From Gammaproteobacteria bacterium (GTDB lineage Bacteria; Pseudomonadota; Gammaproteobacteria; Thiohalomonadales; Thiohalomonadaceae), in contig JALOAT010000045.1 in NCBI GenBank assembly GCA_023228645.1, forward strand, positions 1 through 32,954: DNA of 32,954 nucleotides, written 5' to 3'. Below, in pieces: positions 32,084-32,954 of this stretch. Below the pieces are notes generated by a model. It ran no database searches and was not told the DNA's origin. It worked only from the letters and a program-made list of their open reading frames with translations. How positions within the stretch are numbered: position 1 is the stretch's first letter; every line of letters starts with the position of its first letter. The position numbers and the translations under genes were made by a program.

Positions 32084-32684
32084 AGAACGGCCACCACCAG
32101 GGGCCGTCCAGATCGTCACGGCAAGTCTTTAACTGCGCGGCATAGCGCTGCGCACGGGCCTGCACTTTCTTCGCCACGCCCATCAGCCAGGGTTTTTGCA
32201 GATAGGTCTTGCGCTTAAATCCGCCGTGGCCTTCGTGATAGGCGAGATACTGCTGGCGCGCATCCCACTTCGACAGGCCGAGGGTGCGCTGGGACAGGTC
32301 CGCATACCAGCCGATGAATTCCACGGCATCGGCAAAGTCGTCGCGATCGGCGCCCCAGTTTCCGGTCTTGCGCTGGTACCACACCCATGTCTCGTCCTTC
32401 ACCTGCGCATAGCCGTAGGCGGTCGAGGCACGGCGCCAAGGAATGAAACCGAGCAGGTAGCGCCGCGGCGTCACCGCTTCCGCATCGAATTTGGATTCCT
32501 GGTGCACGATGGCGAGCTGCACGTGCTGGGGCACGCCGTAGCGCTCCTGGACCGCCTTGGTGGCACGATACCAGCCGCGGTACTCCTCGAAGATCGCGCA
32601 GGAGTTGTCGATGTTGCGCGGCGGCGCCGTGGTGCAGCCCGCGATGAGCAGTGCGGCTAGGGCGGTGAGTAGCGGTCGCGGCAT
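32082..32684 (-). CDS. Lytic transglycosylase (SLT domain) lipoprotein
   Basis: A 200-residue outer-membrane lipoprotein that should cleave peptidoglycan glycan strands with 1,6-anhydro ring formation. The signal ends LIAGC with lipid-modified Cys17. The catalytic Glu is at about residue 63 in AIVHQESKFDAEA. The GYAQVKDETW motif (about 91-100) and LAYHEGHGGF further on are the usual SLT motifs. The compact size resembles small EmtA-like enzymes. The start at 32684 gives an ideal lipoprotein signal; upstream in-frame codons do not. It is transcribed away from the c-di-GMP riboswitch, so it is not controlled by it. Confidence 0.88.
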   Translation of the reverse strand: MPRPLLTALAALLIAGCTTAPPRNIDNSCAIFEEYRGWYRATKAVQERYGVPQHVQLAIVHQESKFDAEAVTPRRYLLGFIPWRRASTAYGYAQVKDETWVWYQRKTGNWGADRDDFADAVEFIGWYADLSQRTLGLSKWDARQQYLAYHEGHGGFKRKTYLQKPWLMGVAKKVQARAQRYAAQLKTCRDDLDGPWWWPF

Positions 32685-32852
32685 TTCCACATCAATGCAT
32701 TTGTTGTTCCTGGACCGGTGGATTGTGCCCTGATCACCCGCCCATGCGCCAACCTGCGGGTGATTGCATGAGGCGCACCGCAAGGATGCGTGTCGCGGAT
32801 TTCCGCAAAGCCGCCATGTCTTACGGGCCGGCTGCGCCTAGTCTGAAGGTGA

Positions 32853-32954
32853 GGCTGCTAAAGGCAAACTTGTTGAAAGACAAGGGCGCAAAGCCACCGG
32901 TCTAAGGGATGCGTCCTTCGGGACTAACTTCCTAAGATCGCGGGGCTGCCAGCC
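32853..32954 (+). ncRNA. Cyclic-di-GMP class I (GEMM-I) riboswitch aptamer
   Basis: The sequence matches the GEMM-I core in order: AAGGCAAAC, a P1b-type stem (CTTGT/ACAAG) capped by a GAAA tetraloop (32875-32878), GGGCGCAAAGCCACCGGTCTAA, a second hairpin region, and GCGGGGCTGCC. The outer P1 helix closes with GGCTG (32853-32857) and CAGCC (32950-32954), so the aptamer appears complete and ends at the window edge. A candidate -10 (TAGTCT, 32839-32844) lies just upstream. The expression platform and regulated gene are beyond the window. GEMM-I riboswitches commonly control motility, chemotaxis, pilus, extracellular-matrix or c-di-GMP turnover genes. Confidence 0.93.

Overview
This is a GC-rich, gene-dense bacterial chromosome segment. 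Gene content points to a Gram-negative gammaproteobacterium, probably an autotrophic lineage of the Chromatiales or Acidiferrobacterales type. The evidence is a Calvin-cycle type phosphoribulokinase, RimO, a YfaZ-family outer membrane protein, SohB, a YgiM-like SH3 protein, a c-type heme DUF3365 protein, lipoprotein cell-wall enzymes and a c-di-GMP riboswitch. The taxonomic call is inference from family content. I saw no rRNA, tRNA, insertion sequence, integrase or CRISPR array, so most of the window looks like stable core genome.

Layout. 0.1-6.6 kb: a Cache-domain chemoreceptor, a purple-acid-phosphatase-like phosphoesterase divergent from an LTA-synthase-type membrane sulfatase, then purD. 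6.6-9.4 kb: phosphoribulokinase (prk), a glycerophosphodiester phosphodiesterase, a zinc-ribbon protein and a solo CZB zinc-sensor protein. 9.5-15.5 kb: rimO, a HIT hydrolase and a GST, a 335-bp gene-free stretch packed with small hairpins, an SH3/coiled-coil membrane protein, an AEC transporter, an NTF2-like protein, a YjbQ protein and an HU-like protein with a histone-H1-like basic tail. 15.5-19.9 kb: YfaZ, DUF3365, a CBS-pair protein, an RMD1/DUF155 protein, an EamA exporter and two small unknown genes. 20.0-27.6 kb: an envelope-maintenance set (L,D-transpeptidase with thioredoxin, SPOR protein, D,D-peptidase, NlpC/P60 lipoprotein) mixed with an orphan MbcA/ParS/Xre-type antitoxin gene, msrB and unknown proteins. 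27.8-32.7 kb: SohB, a porin-like gene, a PstS-like small periplasmic protein, a Sel1/coiled-coil gene, an exported metallo-beta-lactamase-fold hydrolase and a lytic-transglycosylase lipoprotein. 32.85-32.95 kb: a complete-looking class I cyclic-di-GMP riboswitch aptamer ending exactly at the window edge.

How it fits together. Cell-envelope functions dominate: peptidoglycan cross-linking, trimming and septal binding, and possible phosphoglycerol transfer and turnover. A second theme is signalling: a chemoreceptor, a zinc-sensing CZB protein and c-di-GMP control of whatever gene lies to the right. Carbon fixation is represented only by prk, without RuBisCO nearby.

The two most notable signals are the c-di-GMP riboswitch at the right edge and a 2.2-kb patch (28.86-31.12 kb). 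In that patch two of three co-oriented exported-protein genes carry apparent frameshifts, and one also has an in-frame amber codon, while no comparable lesion was noticed elsewhere. I found no convincing wholly new multi-gene system. The hairpin-rich intergenic stretch, the H1-tailed HU protein, the zinc-ribbon protein with a duplicated C-terminal helix and the orphan antitoxin are the best candidates for something under-described.
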